64,000 bases of DNA, taken from assembly GCA_001600415.1 (NCBI GenBank), contig BCJX01000006.1, positions 1-64,000 on the forward strand. The letters are read 5' to 3'. The notes beneath the pieces are model-generated. The model saw only the letters and a list, made by a program, of their open reading frames with translations, did no database searches and was not told the origin of the DNA. Made by a program: the position numbers and the translations under genes. Every line of letters starts with the position of its first letter. Within the stretch, counting starts at the first letter, position 1. Positions 32,361 to 44,575 of the stretch are shown one piece after another. This DNA comes from Pascua guehoae (lineage: Eukaryota > Basidiomycota > Tremellomycetes > Trichosporonales > Trichosporonaceae).

Positions 32361-34350
32361 CAGGGCTGGTGCCGGAGGTCAGCTCACGAGGCCCACACTG
32401 CTGTCTTCCAAATTGACGAGCATGCCCAACTCCGAGAGTGGTGCATCGGTTGTGGCTGTGGCACCACTTGGCTCCAGAGTCGGTGAAGACAGGACAGAGG
32501 AGTAGACATGGGTTTGCTGGGTGGGGTCGCTCTTGTCAGGCAGCCGCGGAAGTGGCAGTGGTCAGCCGAGGGCAAGCGGCAATGCCGAATCTCCCATCAA
32601 AGTGCTCTCATCGTCTGAGGGTGAGCATGTGGTGGCTGTGCCGGGTGTCGACTGGACAGGGATCTCATTGTTCGCGGATGTGCAAGCCATGAGGCTGGGT
32701 GTGATGGGATGGGGATGGAGAGGATGAGGATGGTAGATGAGATCTTGCTAACAAACCCTCTGATGATACGCCATAAGGCTGTATTGCTTCGCGAGTTGCA
32801 CATGATGGCCTTGAGGTTGAGTGATGATGGAGGTGGTGACTTGGTCAGATTGAACTGGAGTCTCGCTGTGGCAGCCATCTCAGGGTGCGCAAGGAATGCG
32901 GTGCGCATCTCGCCAGCGAGCTGATTGGCTATCCAATCACGCCGTGCAATGGTGTGGTCGAGGTGGTGCCATGTGGGTGTTGTCTTGCCCCAACCTCGGT
33001 GCAGCTTGGCGAGCAGAAGGCTCCTCGCCTGCGAGGGGCATGCAGCTGAGCGCGTGCGGAGATGAAGCACAATCTTCATTGGGTGAGGCACTGGTAGAGC
33101 GCTTCCAAAAGCTTGGCTTTGGCTGAGGCATCTGTTGGGCACTTGGTGGCATGAGTGGTTGAGCATCTCATGAGCCCAGCTGTCATAATTCGGACAACTC
33201 AGTTTTTTCTATGCAGTGTCGAAATCACGTGACCGGCAGCCATGTGATGTCATGACCTCCACCACCACATGACTTGGTTTGCCACTTGAGACAACAAGCA
33301 ACAAGAAATCATGCACATCGTCTCGACAGCACACAACACACGCTGCATGATGCCTCGTGTAGCACACCCTTGTTGCTGTCGTCCATGCATGTCGGCACTA
33401 CTACTTGGGCTCTATCGCCGACCCAGAGTGCCATGCTTGTAGACTAGGCCTAACTCTGTACTCCCCACGCAGCTCATGCTTGTACGCTCGCTAGGGTATA
33501 TAGTTCAGCACCATCTGTAGTTTGTATCCCCAAGCCCTGCAACTACAAGTCTAGTCTTGACAACCAGTTGCCTCGGCATTTGCCCTCTCCGACACCTCTG
33601 CGGCGCCACCTCCGTCCCAGCTCTGTCCTTCCGTCCTTCTGTGTCCCCTCCACGTGCATGTTGCAGCAACCCCCTGGCCCCGACTCCTTCCTTTAGGTCG
33701 TCAATCCTGTGAGTCCGACGCCATCTTGCAGGTCGAGACAGAGTCGCGGTGTTAGGTTTGTGTTCAGTTCCCAAGCCTCCACTGTTCGGCTTGTCACACC
33801 TCCACCGTTCGGCTCATGACACCAGCCGAGATCACTGTCTTTCAGCGCGACCCGCGCAGACAACCGGTAAGCCTGCCCGATAAGCTCCCAGCTCTGGTCG
33901 GCATCGGCTTCATGGAGAAGCCCAACACATGCAGACGAGGCACAGATGGGTCGAGGGCACGATGGAAATGCCCAGGCCTAGAAGGCAATGACTGAAGAGG
34001 ATGGTGTGCTCAGCATGCACAAACAAACCAAGGCAAAGGCGCAGCTCAGCACTGTTGCCCATGTGTGCAATCTTCTCAAAGTCGCTGACGTGCTGGTGAG
34101 GGCAAGAGTGCGCTAGGCGAATGCCAGTGCACTGCCATAGTCATGATGGCATGCTGTGAGAACCGAGAGGTTGGCGAGGGCGGAGGTGCACACCTGGCCA
34201 TTGGAGTCATGGTCACCATCAGCAAGGACCTGTTCAAAGAGGCCACGGGCTTCCGGGAGCGACTGTTTCAATAGAAGTGCAATGCCGTGATTGAGGTGCG
34301 CCCAGGTGTCTTTGGCGAAGTGATGATTGGCTGCATCCCACGAGCCACTG
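32361..34350 (-). pseudogene. TPR-like gene remnant broken by two LTRs
   Basis: At 34350-34113 a minus-strand frame encodes helical repeats (HLNHGIALLL, ARGLFEQVL, ALANLSVL, YGSALAFA) with tetratricopeptide-like spacing. It ends at a TAG, after which weaker coding continues. The family A solo LTR (33181-33821) interrupts it. Joining the flanks continues an open frame into 33180-32600, which is Ser/Pro-rich near its end. The N-terminal side is replaced by LTR D at 34351. TPR-superfamily assignment is by pattern only. It could be a TPR protein, or the N-terminal part of the kinase-like gene at 30285-32360, which follows on the same strand. Confidence 0.35.
33181..33821 (+). mobile_element. Solo LTR, family A (copy 4)
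   Basis: 641 bp, TGTCATAATTC to GCTCATGACA, flanked by CCAGC (33176-33180 and 33822-33826). TATATAG lies near 33497, with a TGTAGTT/AACTACA inverted repeat downstream. This is the most complete family A copy and defines the termini. Confidence 0.93.
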
Positions 34351-35572
34351 TGTGATAGATTTGTATCACACTGAGCGGGGGGCCTATCTCCTAAACAGGG
34401 CAGGCGAAGGTGAGGGACAAGACTTGAGGACAAGAGAGAGGAGGAAGGCCAGGCCGCGAAGCAAGGACAAGGTAGCGGTCAACTAAGGACGGCTGTGTGT
34501 CTCTGGCTAGCACTTGGATACTTCAAGGAAGGGGACAGGACAGGAAGGTTGAGGTGGTCGATAGTGATCAGTCCAAGGTCAATGGGGTCAAGGGGGTCGC
34601 ACGTGGTGTAGAGCAAGTCAAGAGAGAGTGCGTAGAGGATAGAGTGTAAAGGGAAGTGGGAGGTTGAGGGAAGAGGTGAACTGTGGTGGGGGAAGAGTGA
34701 TCTGATCCATTTCTGAAGAGGGGTCTGAGGGCCTCAGACCCCACTCTTATATATCGTTCAGTTAAGTATAAGGAGCTAATAAGGAACTATGGATGGGTGG
34801 CAAATACGTAGCTAACAGATGACCTGGTCGGTGGTTATCGGTGTCCCTGTCAGTGCTTGTCGGGGTTATGACCTCAGGCGTTGCTAGTCGGTGTCTGGGT
34901 CATAGCTTATCGATGTCTGGAGCGATGGTGAGGACCAGTTGTTCGATAGTGTCAATAGGTCGATTGATGGAGTATTTTAAGTCGATGGTCGATGGGCTGG
35001 AGTATGTCAAGTAGTGTCACGGGAGACTAGGTGACGGAGGAGAGGGAACGTGATTGAGAATTCATCTCTGAAGAGGGGTCTGAGGGCTTTGGACCCCACT
35101 CTTGTATATCGTTCGACTAAGTACAAGGAATAAATAAAGAACTATGGATGGGTGGCAAATACTGTCGCTAACAGATGACCTGGTCATTGGTTATCGTAGG
35201 GAAGAGTCGACAAGTGTAGGTAAACGTAGGGAGTCAGGGCTTAACTGTGCAAAGCGTAGAAAAGAGTTGAGCTAGGCGGTGGTTCTCGGTGTCCCTGTCA
35301 GTGCTTGTCGGGGTTATGACCTCAGGCATTGCTAGTCAGTGTCTGGGTCATAGCTTATCGATGTCTGGAGCAGGGTTTGTAGATCACTGGGTCGATGTTT
35401 GGCGATGTATGATATCAGTCGTAGTTTGTCACTGTTAAGCAGTGACCAGGGCGGTGTTTGTCGATGACCAGGACGATGGTTGGTGGTGTATGATGTCAGT
35501 CAGTGTTTGGTGGGGGTCCAGGCAGTGGTATGAGGGGAGTTGTGTTGCGAGCTGGTTTTCCAGGTCATAACA
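34351..35572 (-). mobile_element. 3' LTR of chromovirus D (family D copy 3), with duplicated promoter block
   Basis: 1.2 kb, TGTTATGACCTGG to CTATCACA on the minus strand, preceded by the polypurine tract CCTGGGGGTAC. Two similar blocks (about 34713-34930 and 35057-35370) each hold a TATA sequence, an inverted repeat and the same downstream sequence. The first inverted repeat is a perfect 11-bp pair with a one-base centre (34720-34742). The internal duplication explains why it is longer than other family D LTRs. Confidence 0.8.
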
Positions 35573-36514
35573 GTACCCCCAGGTTTGAGACATCTCAGTC
35601 CTCTGAGATGTGGTTGTATGCATGGTGGATCATCATGGATGGCCTTTTGGTATGCATATGCATGTTGTGCATAATTTTCAGCATCATACATGCAGTGGTT
35701 GGGTGAATGCATCATGTTGGTTTGGATGCATGTATGGTGGTTGGTTGTTTGAATTCTGTCTAAGTTCAAGTAAATAGATGGGTGGCTGGATGTCAGGTTT
35801 GCCAGGGACATCCATAATGCATGCTATGTGGTCGACTGGTAGAGATTGGATGGTGTCCATGTGCCATGTGGCATATGCATGGCTCAGAGTGGGGGCAAAC
35901 ACCGTTAGGAGCCAGGGTTGGCACCAGCAGGGCCAAATCCCATTAGGCAGGGTCTGTGGTGACAAAAAGCGATGCCCTGGTGGAGTGTGGCACTTCGGCC
36001 ATTCCACAACCTAATTGCTCCACTTTTCCACCAATCTTTGGCATGTTTCCCACCATTTCTTTCCAACAGTCGATGCTAGAAGCATGATTTAAAAGCGAAT
36101 GGATAGCCCTCGTTCTGGGATGCATCCCAGTGTCTTTCACTTCGCCATAAACCCACATTTGAACGAACACCAACTGAAACCATGTCTTACTCTTCCTACC
36201 CCTTCATGGTGTGTGATCCTATGTCCTAGGCTTTACAGCTAGTGCTCTGAGACTAACAGATCATAGCCCCCCACATCTGAGGCAAAAGGTGGTGGCAAAT
36301 TCCACACTCAGGAGGCCATTCTCCACACGCTTGATGATGGGTGGCAGTTCTATAAGTTCTAAATGAACTTAGCCACAGAAAACTTGAGGCAAAATAGGAT
36401 GCTTGTATCTTGGCCATTTTTTGTTGTATCGATTTGAGATTTTGAGGATAGGTCGGGTCCAGGTCGATTAGGAACGTATTAGACTTTGGAGTCGATTCGT
36501 TTATGCATGGGTGT
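35573..36514 (-). mobile_element. 3' untranslated internal part of chromovirus D
   Basis: Between the end of pol and the LTR. No coding motif, and several ATGCAT-rich stretches. Confidence 0.6.
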
Positions 36515-39500
36515 GTCACGCGCCTTGTTTCCGTTTTCCATTGCATGATTCGTGGTCCTCAGGTGCTTTAGGTAGAAGTCGAAGTAGTGGCCTTTGGCAC
36601 TTTGGATGGGCCTTGTGGAGGTCGTAAATGGTGTCCAATGAGTCCTTAAGACTGTCAAGTGGTTCCCAGGAGTTGTGTTCAGGTCCATATCCTACCTACT
36701 TAACGAGGTAGAGCCAAGGGTTCTTGGTCTTACGTCCTCTCCGTTTGTCCGTTCCGATGTCCAGGATCTCATCAACCTCGTATTCCATGTCGCCTTCAAC
36801 CTCAACTGGTGGTGGTGGAGGCATAATGCGATTAGGAATGGTGTTCTCAACATACAGTTCAAGGAGTCGGACATTGAAGACATTGTGAATCTTCATGTTG
36901 GCTGGGAGGTCGAGTCGATACTGGTTAGGCAGGAACTTATCCAGGATGGTATATGGACCAACGTAGCGATATTTGAACTTGGGGTTCGATTTCTTGAGTT
37001 CCAAGTTGTCTGTTGATAACGAAACCTTTGAGCCAATGTCATATTCGGGTGCTGGAAGCGCATGTTGGTCATATTGCTCTTTGGAACATTGGTTGGCCTT
37101 CGAGATCAGTTGCTTGATCTTGTCCCAAATTGTTGCAAGGGCACTAATGAATGAGTTGCTTGAAGTCGGTGCCGATAGGGTGGAAGGGACAGTCGGGTGG
37201 TATCCCTTGTTGGCAAAGAAGGGAGATTCACCAGTTGCAGAGTACATGGTGTTGTTGTATGTGAACTCGGCCATAGGCAAGAGTTCTGACCAGTTGGTAT
37301 GAAGGTGGTTGATAACCATGCGCAAGTATTGTCCAAGTGACTGATTAGTGTGCTCTATTTGACCATTAGTCTCTGGGTGATAGGCGGCGGTGAACTTTAG
37401 CTCTGTACCAGGCAACTTGTTTACTGTTCACCAGAACTTGGAGGTAAAGGTAGAACCACGATCGGTGATGACGTCCGATGGGATACCGTGCTTGGCAATG
37501 ACGTGTTGAAGGTAGAGTTGTGCCAAGTGATCTGATGTGCAGTTTGTCATAGTCGGGATGAAGATTGCCATTTTCGTGAGTCGGTCAACTATCACAAGGA
37601 TGGCATTGTAGCCATTTGATTCTGTGAGTTCTCCCATGAAGTCCATTGCGATGGAGGACCATGGTTTGTCTGGGATCGGGAGAGGATTAAGTTTGCCATA
37701 TTAATACCTTGTGTCATGTTGGCTTGTTCCTTCGACAGTTTTCACAAGAGTCTACATAATGGTAGACATACTTCCTGATGTTGGGCCACCAGTAGTGTCC
37801 TTGGATGTTCGCCAGTGTTGCTGCACATCCTGGGTTGTCAGCCATTGCGGAGTCGTGGTGTTCCTTAGTAATTCGAAGTCAAAGGTCATTGATGTCCGGT
37901 ACGATGGGTCGTTTAGAATGTAAGAGGAGTCCGGTGTCGTCCAGAGAGATGGGGTCAAGTCCACTGCGGTATTTGTCGAGAGTATTATCCTCAGATTGAG
38001 CTTCACGGACTTCATCCAACAAAGGAGAGTTAATCGTGAGCATGGCATTAAGCGTGTGTTGAAATGATCAGGCTCGAAGAAAGTCATTGGTATAGGCTTG
38101 TTTTCGAGTTCAAAGTCAGGCCTGTGACTAAGGGCATCCGGTGCAGTTGCCTTGCTGCCTGGCCTATACGTGACGTGATAGTCAAAGTTGACCAGGAATT
38201 CGTGCCATCGTGCTTGACACCTGTTAAGCTGCTTTGAGGAAGTGAAGTATTGCACTGCTTGATGGTCGGTGAGGAATTCGATAGTGTGCTGTGGACCTTT
38301 GAGGTATTGCCGCCATTCCTTGAATGCCGCGACTATTGCTAGAAGCTCCTTGTCATGGATCTCATAGTTAAGTTCGGCTGGTGTCATCCTACGTGAATAG
38401 AATGCAACAGGATGGGTTTGACCATCATCAAACTTTTGAGATAAGACAGCTCCTAATGCAAAGTCAGAAGCATTGGTTTCAAGGATGATTGGGCAAATGG
38501 GATCGAAGTGTCGAAGTAGGGCTTCATTACGGAATGATTCCTTTAATGTCTTGAAGGATTGTTTGGCATCGTCATCCCAATTGAATGGTAAGTCCTTCTG
38601 AGTGAGTCGGGTAAGGCCTCGAGCCTTGGCCAAGAAGTCTTTGATGAACCGTCTGTAGAAGTTGGCAAAGCCGAGGAAGGATTGAACTTGTTTAACTGTG
38701 CGTGGAGTTGGCCATCTAACCTTTCTGTCTTCCATAGTAATTCCATCAGGTGTGATGTCAAAACCAAGGAAATTGGTCGAGGTTGTGTGGAACTCACACT
38801 TTTCAGCCTTAGCGTACAGTTTGGTTTCACGCAACCACTGTAGTACTTGCTGCACATGTTCAATGTGTTCTTTCAGTGACTTTGAGTACACCAGTATGTC
38901 ATCGAGGTAAATGATGACAAACTTGTCCAACATGTCTCTGAAGTTGTAGTTCATGAGGTGTTGGAAAGAGGCAGGAGCATTGGTAAGTCTGAAGGCCATG
39001 ACTTGATATTCAAACAAGCCATAATGAGTCCGGAATGCTGTCTTCCACTCATCACCTTTAGCAATGCGTCGAAGGTTGTAAGTGCCTCTGAGGTCGATTT
39101 TGGCGTAGATCCTGGCATTTGAAAGTTGATCCAATAGTTCGGGGATCAGAGGAAGCGGGTGACGGTTCTTGACAGTAATCTTGTTGAGTCCGTGATAGTC
39201 CACGCAGAGTCAAAGTGAACCATCCTTTTTCTTGACAAACAGGATAGGAGAGCCGGCTGGTGACTCAGATGGGACGATGAAGTTGTTGGCCAAGTTGTCG
39301 TCCAGATATTTGCGAAGTGTCTCAAGCTCGGTAGCTGAGAGTGAATAGATGGGACCATACGGTGGTGTTGTGCCAGGTTCGAGAGGGATTGTATGATCAT
39401 AAGGCCGGTGTTCGGGGAGTGTCTCAGCTTCTGCTTTGCTGAAGACATCCAAATAGTCATGGTGCTCCTGAGGGATGATTGTTGAAGGGTCGATGGGCTC

Positions 39501-40238
39501 CGAAGAAACAGTGGGAGCAGTAATGGCCACATTAAGACAACGTGTGCCTAACGGGGAAGCCAAGGCCTTTGGCTTGATGGTCGATTCGTCCCAGTTGATG
39601 TTGGGGTTGTACTTCCGTAACCAAGGCAGTTGTAAGACGCCTGCTGGGGCCTAGTCATAGAAGACGGGTGACAGGTGAGGCAAGGATAAGTCGACAAGGA
39701 GGGATATGGAGCGATATCGAGCGATAGTGGGCGACGAGGGTCTTGAGGGGGTGTGCGCCGGGTGCGCAAGGGATAAGGGAGGAGACGACCACTGTCGGCG
39801 ACGACAAGATGGATAGGACTTCTACAACTCAACTATGAATCTAGATCATTGGCCCTTCTACACTCAAGAGGGCCACCTTATATCCCTCCTTCTTCGGTCG
39901 TGAGGGACAACCGCCAAGGTCCCCTCATCCTGCCTAGTCATCCGTCTCACAGTGGCCTACCTGGACCAGTCGCTTATGCTAGAGCCGGTGTGCTGAATAA
40001 GTCCGTCGGCCTCGGGACATGGCTGAGGTCATGGGACATAGTCTACCGTCGCCGTTGACCGAGGAGTTATGAGAATGTTGGCGAGAAGGAGTCACAAGGT
40101 GGTCACGAGTAGCACCAAGTAACAGAGATGGGTACCTGGTGGGCCCGTGGCTTGGTTGTTACAGCAGTCCAAGGATGACTGGGAAGTGGTGAAGTCATGT
40201 CAATGATAGTGTAAGGGTTTGCTGTCCAAACCCATTGT
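36515..40238 (-). pseudogene. Chromovirus D pol, gag side truncated
   Basis: The minus-strand frame starts inside the protease-RT linker (LPWLRKYNPNINW after LTR removal), continues through RT ([11 protein letters not shown] near 38900) and RNase H (ETNASDF near 38480, catalytic Asp to Asn), and then the integrase zinc region near 37800. The integrase core includes MDFMGELTESNGYN, a TDRGSTFTSKFW block and NGQIEHTNQSLGQ. It ends in a chromodomain (YEVDEILDIG to about 36620). Lesions: TGA at 39209 (DGSL-stop-LCVDY), a frameshift near 37800, TGA at 37430, and TAG at 36698 in place of the chromodomain Trp. A solo LTR G sits at 39631-40163. Upstream sequence is lost at 40239, where another LTR begins. 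Confidence 0.92.
39631..40163 (-). mobile_element. Solo LTR, family G (copy 3)
   Basis: 533 bp in reverse orientation, TGTAAGACGC to TTGTTACA on the plus strand, flanked by GCAGT (39626-39630 and 40164-40168). It interrupts chromovirus D between protease and RT. The promoter inverted repeat is conserved. Confidence 0.93.
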
Positions 40239-41725
40239 TGTAACAACCAAGCCACGGCACCATGGGAGATGGAAGCAATCCCCGCAGGGATATTGATCGA
40301 TATGGCTCCATATTGGGCCATAGCCCATGGTCGAGGCCTATCAGGCACCCGTCCCTTTAACTCGGCACTACTCACAATTGTCTTATGACTCCTTCTTGCC
40401 AACATTCTCGTAACTCCTGTAAGACGCCGAAATGGGGTTGTGGTAGATGGATTAGGTAAGGGGGGGAAGCAATCGAGATTGACATTTATTGATCGATATC
40501 CGTCGAGATAATGCATTGGACAAGACGTGGGAGCGAAGATACCACAGAGAGTCACAACAATGGAAGGTAGGAAGTTGTCGTGCGACTTGTATCGGGTGTG
40601 CGGCGATGAGATAGGAATTGGATAAGTCTACCGAACTATAGCTAAGGGCTATAGAGTGAAGCTACGTATGAGTTTTGATTGTTGCGGGGATCAGATGCTA
40701 AGTCGGTCTCTTCTTATCCCCGCAACGCCCTGGACCAAACATCCCTTGTTCCTAGTTGTCACGACTTGTTTAGCCTTGACTTGTTTATCTTCTTTGACCC
40801 GTCCTGATTGATATGGCGCTGTAGTAGGGGCGCTGACACGTCGTCTACTGGGTCACGGGTCCTAATCCTTCTGTCAAGGTTCCTGATGGATGCGACCTTG
40901 TGTTAGGTTGCATGATATCGTTTGATATTGATGGTCCATGGGATGTTGTCCTTTCTTCGTCTTGTGACTGGTAGTACTATCTCATGACTTTGCATGGATG
41001 ACTTGTGACCGGCATGTGTGGCTGGTGGTCATACGGAGTTGCCAATTGGCACCATCCATCGATCGGCGATGCTTGTTTGTGGGGGCTCATGATCAACGCT
41101 CGTGGCTGGTTGTTGTATGGTGTTGCCAACTAGTGTCATCCATTGATCATGGGCTTGTCGGTTGAGCGATCCTTCATCGGGATTGTCGCCATTTGTCCGA
41201 TTGATCCCATTGTCCTTGGGATATCGATGGATATCTATCGATATTGTACGTCCTTTGTACGTGCGATATCTTGGTCGTTACAACTCCTCGGTTGGCGACG
41301 ACGGTAGACCATGCCCCAAGACCTTGGCCATGTCCCGAGGCCGCCGGGCTTACTCAGCACCCCGGCTCTAGCATAAGCGACTGGTCCTTATGCTAGGTAG
41401 GCCCCCACGAGGCAGATGACTAGGTAGGAGGAGGAGACCTTGGCGGTTATCCCTCGTGACTGTAGAAGAAGGGATATAAGGTGGCCCTCTTGAGCAGAGA
41501 AGGGCCAATGATCTTGATTCATAGTTGAGTTGAAGAAGTCCTATTCATCTTGTTGCTGCTGATAGCAGTCGTCGCCTCCCTTATCACTTGCGCGCTCGAC
41601 GCACATCCCCTCAGACCCTCGCCACCCACTATCGCTCGATATCGCCTCATATCCCTCCTTACCGATTTGTCCTTGCCTCACCCATCACCCGTCTTCTACG
41701 ACTAGGCCCCATTAGGCATCTTACA
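40239..41725 (+). mobile_element. LTR, family G (copy 4), carrying a nested LTR F
   Basis: TGTAACAACC to GCATCTTACA. Without the nested insert at 40418-41282 and one ACTCC its length is 617 bp, as in copy 1. TATA (GATATAAGG) lies near 41472. It is followed by two bases and a stretch complementary to its own primer region (41728-41742). Confidence 0.9.
40418..41282 (-). mobile_element. Solo LTR, family F (copy 1), nested in LTR G
   Basis: 865 bp in reverse orientation, TGTAAGACGCC to GGTCGTTACA, with the target duplication ACTCC (40413-40417 and 41283-41287). The uninterrupted sequence is seen in the other family G LTRs. It has the same 11-bp inverted repeat GTTGCGGGGAT/ATCCCCGCAAC as LTR F at 52445. 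Confidence 0.95.
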
Positions 41726-42138
41726 GAAATCTAGATCATTGGCTCCTACCCATTCAAGAGGCCTCCTTATATCCCTGTCTCCACAGCCTGTGGGGACAGC
41801 CCCCAGGACTCCCCCCTTCTACTCAGTTGTCTGCTTTTACAGTGGGTCATCTAGTACGGGGACCTGCTGCTTACACTAATACCGGGGTGCTGAGTAAGCC
41901 CGTCGGCCTTGGGCCATGGCCGGGGTCATGGGGCCCAGTCTACTGACGTTGTCGACTGAGGATAACAAGAGTAATGTCGGGAAGGAGTCATAAGACAGTT
42001 GTAAGTAGCGCCGAGGTAATGGACCGGTGCCTGATAGGCCTAGGCCCATGGGCACTGGAGCGATATGGAGCCATATCGGTCGATGTCCCCGTGGTTATTG
42101 CTTCCGCTTCTCCATTTCGCCATGGCTTGATTGTTACA
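41726..42138 (-). mobile_element. Inverted, truncated LTR G (copy 5) fused at the primer-binding site
   Basis: After copy 4 come GA and a 15-nt complement of the family G primer stretch. The sequence then continues as the reverse complement of the LTR G promoter (TATATCCC, 5' half) and ends in TTGTTACA. The R/U5 half of this inverted LTR is missing. The breakpoint is therefore at the primer/primer-binding-site complement. Confidence 0.75.
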
Positions 42139-42489
42139 GCACCCTACACGGGGCTTAGACACATACCACATTTGCCGCCAGCGATACTTGCCCAATTCCG
42201 CCTCAATCATGGCAATCTCAGTGCCTATCACCATCTCCACATGATGAACTTTCCGAATCAATGAACAACCATGCCCTGCACGCCCAATCAAACAAGTTAT
42301 TCCATTGTTTTTCGATTGAAACTTTGATTCACCCTCTTAAGACTTTTTTGCAAACTCAAAATTTGCCACCCAGATCCCCACCCAACCACTCAGCGAAAAT
42401 ATCCATTCCTGGACACCACTTAGGCTATCCACACCCACGCCTTCTGATCCAACAATCAAAACGGACATAGCGTCAATCAATCGCCCACA
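42139..42489 (+). mobile_element. Leader of a plus-strand Copia element
   Basis: Matches in reverse the sequence upstream of the minus-strand Copia gag (47549-47880). Its LTR has been replaced by the family G fragment. No gene. Confidence 0.65.
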
Positions 42490-43627
42490 ATGGCGGAAAA
42501 GGACACTTCAATTTTGAAAATCGAAAAGCTTAAAGGTTCTGAGGACTACCAGACTGGCAGCTCGCTGTGGGCACTCTATTGCTAGGAAAGGGCATCTTAA
42601 TCTTCGTCAGAACCATGACAATCGATCCTACAAAGGGCAAGGACATTTCTAATCGCGATTTGGCATTTTCGATCATCATTCAAATACTCTTTCCCACTGT
42701 TAGGGGCAATTTAACACCAAAATCGCGAAACTACCTTGAACCCAACCCCAAGGCTCTCTCTGACGAAATAAAGACATGCTACAGTGCATCCTCTAGTGCT
42801 ACACAGGCTGTGCTCTTACACAACATGTGGACAACTCCAATTTCGGAAGGGGAGGACCCTTTACCTCACATTGGGCACATTAGCCTTACTCATTCACAGC
42901 TTAATGCTGCAGGGGAAACCTAAGCAACTCAATGCTCGCATTTGCACTGGCAATTGTGCTTCCTGAGTCCTACAACGTCCTTAAACAGTCCATGTGGCTC
43001 AAAACTCCCCGGGACTCGAAGTCGGTTATTACTGTGATTGAGGCTGAAGTTACAAGGTGCACGACCGATTCAGCATCGTCTACAGCGCTTTTCGCATCAA
43101 ATAAGCGCAAAAACAACTTCAATCGATTGCAAAACAACCACAATCGCAACAATAACAGCAACAACTGCTCAAACAACCAGTATAAACATGATCCCAATGC
43201 CTACTGTGAGGAACACCAGATCTATTGCCATTCTACAAAGGATTGCACTCCTAGCCAGTCCAAACTAGCCAAAAACAACAACAGATTGGCCAATATGGCC
43301 TCAAACGAGGCAAATTGAAACAATATGAATGGAAACGATCGAAACGATCTATTGGATGCTATGCTGGTCTCTGTCGACTATGCATATGCATTGAACTTTG
43401 CGATTTCGGCTAGTATTCCCTCGAATTCGTTCATTATAGACTCTGGGGCCACCCAGCACATGGGCCATGACATAAGGCTTCTCCAAAACATTTGAACTAG
43501 GCCGAAAATCAATATTTGCTTCGGTGATGGTTCAATCCTGCAAGCCACCCTACAAGGCGACCTCAAGGTTAAAGGCACAACGTTGAACAATATGTCCCTG
43601 GACTCCAGCACAACCTTATTTCTTTGG
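42490..43627 (+). pseudogene. Copia gag-protease fragment
   Basis: ATG 42490 and IEKLKGSEDY match the gag of the minus-strand Copia at 47548. Frameshifts occur near 42560 and 42920. The zinc motif is of CX2HX4HX4C type with damaged spacing (YCEEHQIYCHSTKDC) near 43200. The protease reads FIIDSGATQHM near 43430, with the catalytic DSG intact. A TGA lies downstream of the protease motif, and the element stops at 43628, where LTR H sequence begins. Integrase and RT are absent. Confidence 0.85.
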
Positions 43628-44575
43628 AAAAGCGCAAAGTTGTTGACATTCCCAAGCACCAAAAGCGCCATCTTATATATGTACAAGTGGCTCTCTGGAG
43701 AGTACTTGGGCGATTTTCTACAAGTTGGGGTGCTGTTTAAGCGAAGGGAATGTGCTTGCAGAGTTCCCCTAAGTGTAACACACCCAAAACAAGGGGAAAC
43801 ACTTAAGAACGGTCTGGACCCACGTTCTACAGTCCTAAACATTAACCCTGGGTGTTGAAACAAAGTCTAGACTCGGTCTGGACTGTTCCTAGGGGTGTGA
43901 GATGCTTCTGAGACGGTTTAAGCGCTCTGAGATGTCTCAGAGTGCGGATAAGTTGAAACAGGGGTTGAAACATCGGCGATTGGGCGAAACGGACCCCCTG
44001 GTGACCAATCCGACGCCCTAGGGTCGCAAATGACCCCGTGGTGTCTAGGGCATTGGTTTCAGCCGATTCCGAGTCGGATTGCATTATTTGCGGCCTTAGA
44101 GGGCGCAAATCGAGCGGAGGGGCGTTATAGGGTGTATCTGCAGGCCTCTGGGCGCTGTATTTCGACACTCCCACTCGTTCAGAGTTTCAAGATATGTCAG
44201 GAGATGTTCACCGGACAAGTTTAATGCATTATTGAACACCCAAAACACCTCTATATATATGTGTCCACCCTGTGTGCTGGGGCACTTTTCTGTATAAGTT
44301 AAAGGTGTTGTTGTGTGTATACAAGGGCGCAAACGTGTGAAAAAGCGGCGGTTGCCATCCTAGGCTTGTAGAGCGGGTTTCGGCACATCTGGGGCCGGTT
44401 AGAATGCCCCTCTAGTTAAAATAGCGGATTTAGGGTGTTTCCCACGTAATTGCGACGTCTAGGGCGTTATAGCGGCCCCTAGGGCGTCGGAATTGGCGAT
44501 ATCCGACTCGGATTGCGGTATTTGCGCCCCTAGAAGCCCAGATTTGCACCCTAGGGCGTTATAGGTTGTAGGCCT
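43628..44575 (-). mobile_element. Copia LTR H (copy 1) and U3-like repeats, 3' side of the minus-strand Copia
   Basis: 43628-44167 matches 48015-48571, including TATATAAG on the minus strand (near 43680) and TGTCG at the 44167 end. The adjoining 44168-44575 contains repeated CCTAGGGCGTTATAG-like units similar to those inside the LTR, so it is probably part of a second, diverged LTR. There is no coding sequence. Confidence 0.6.
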
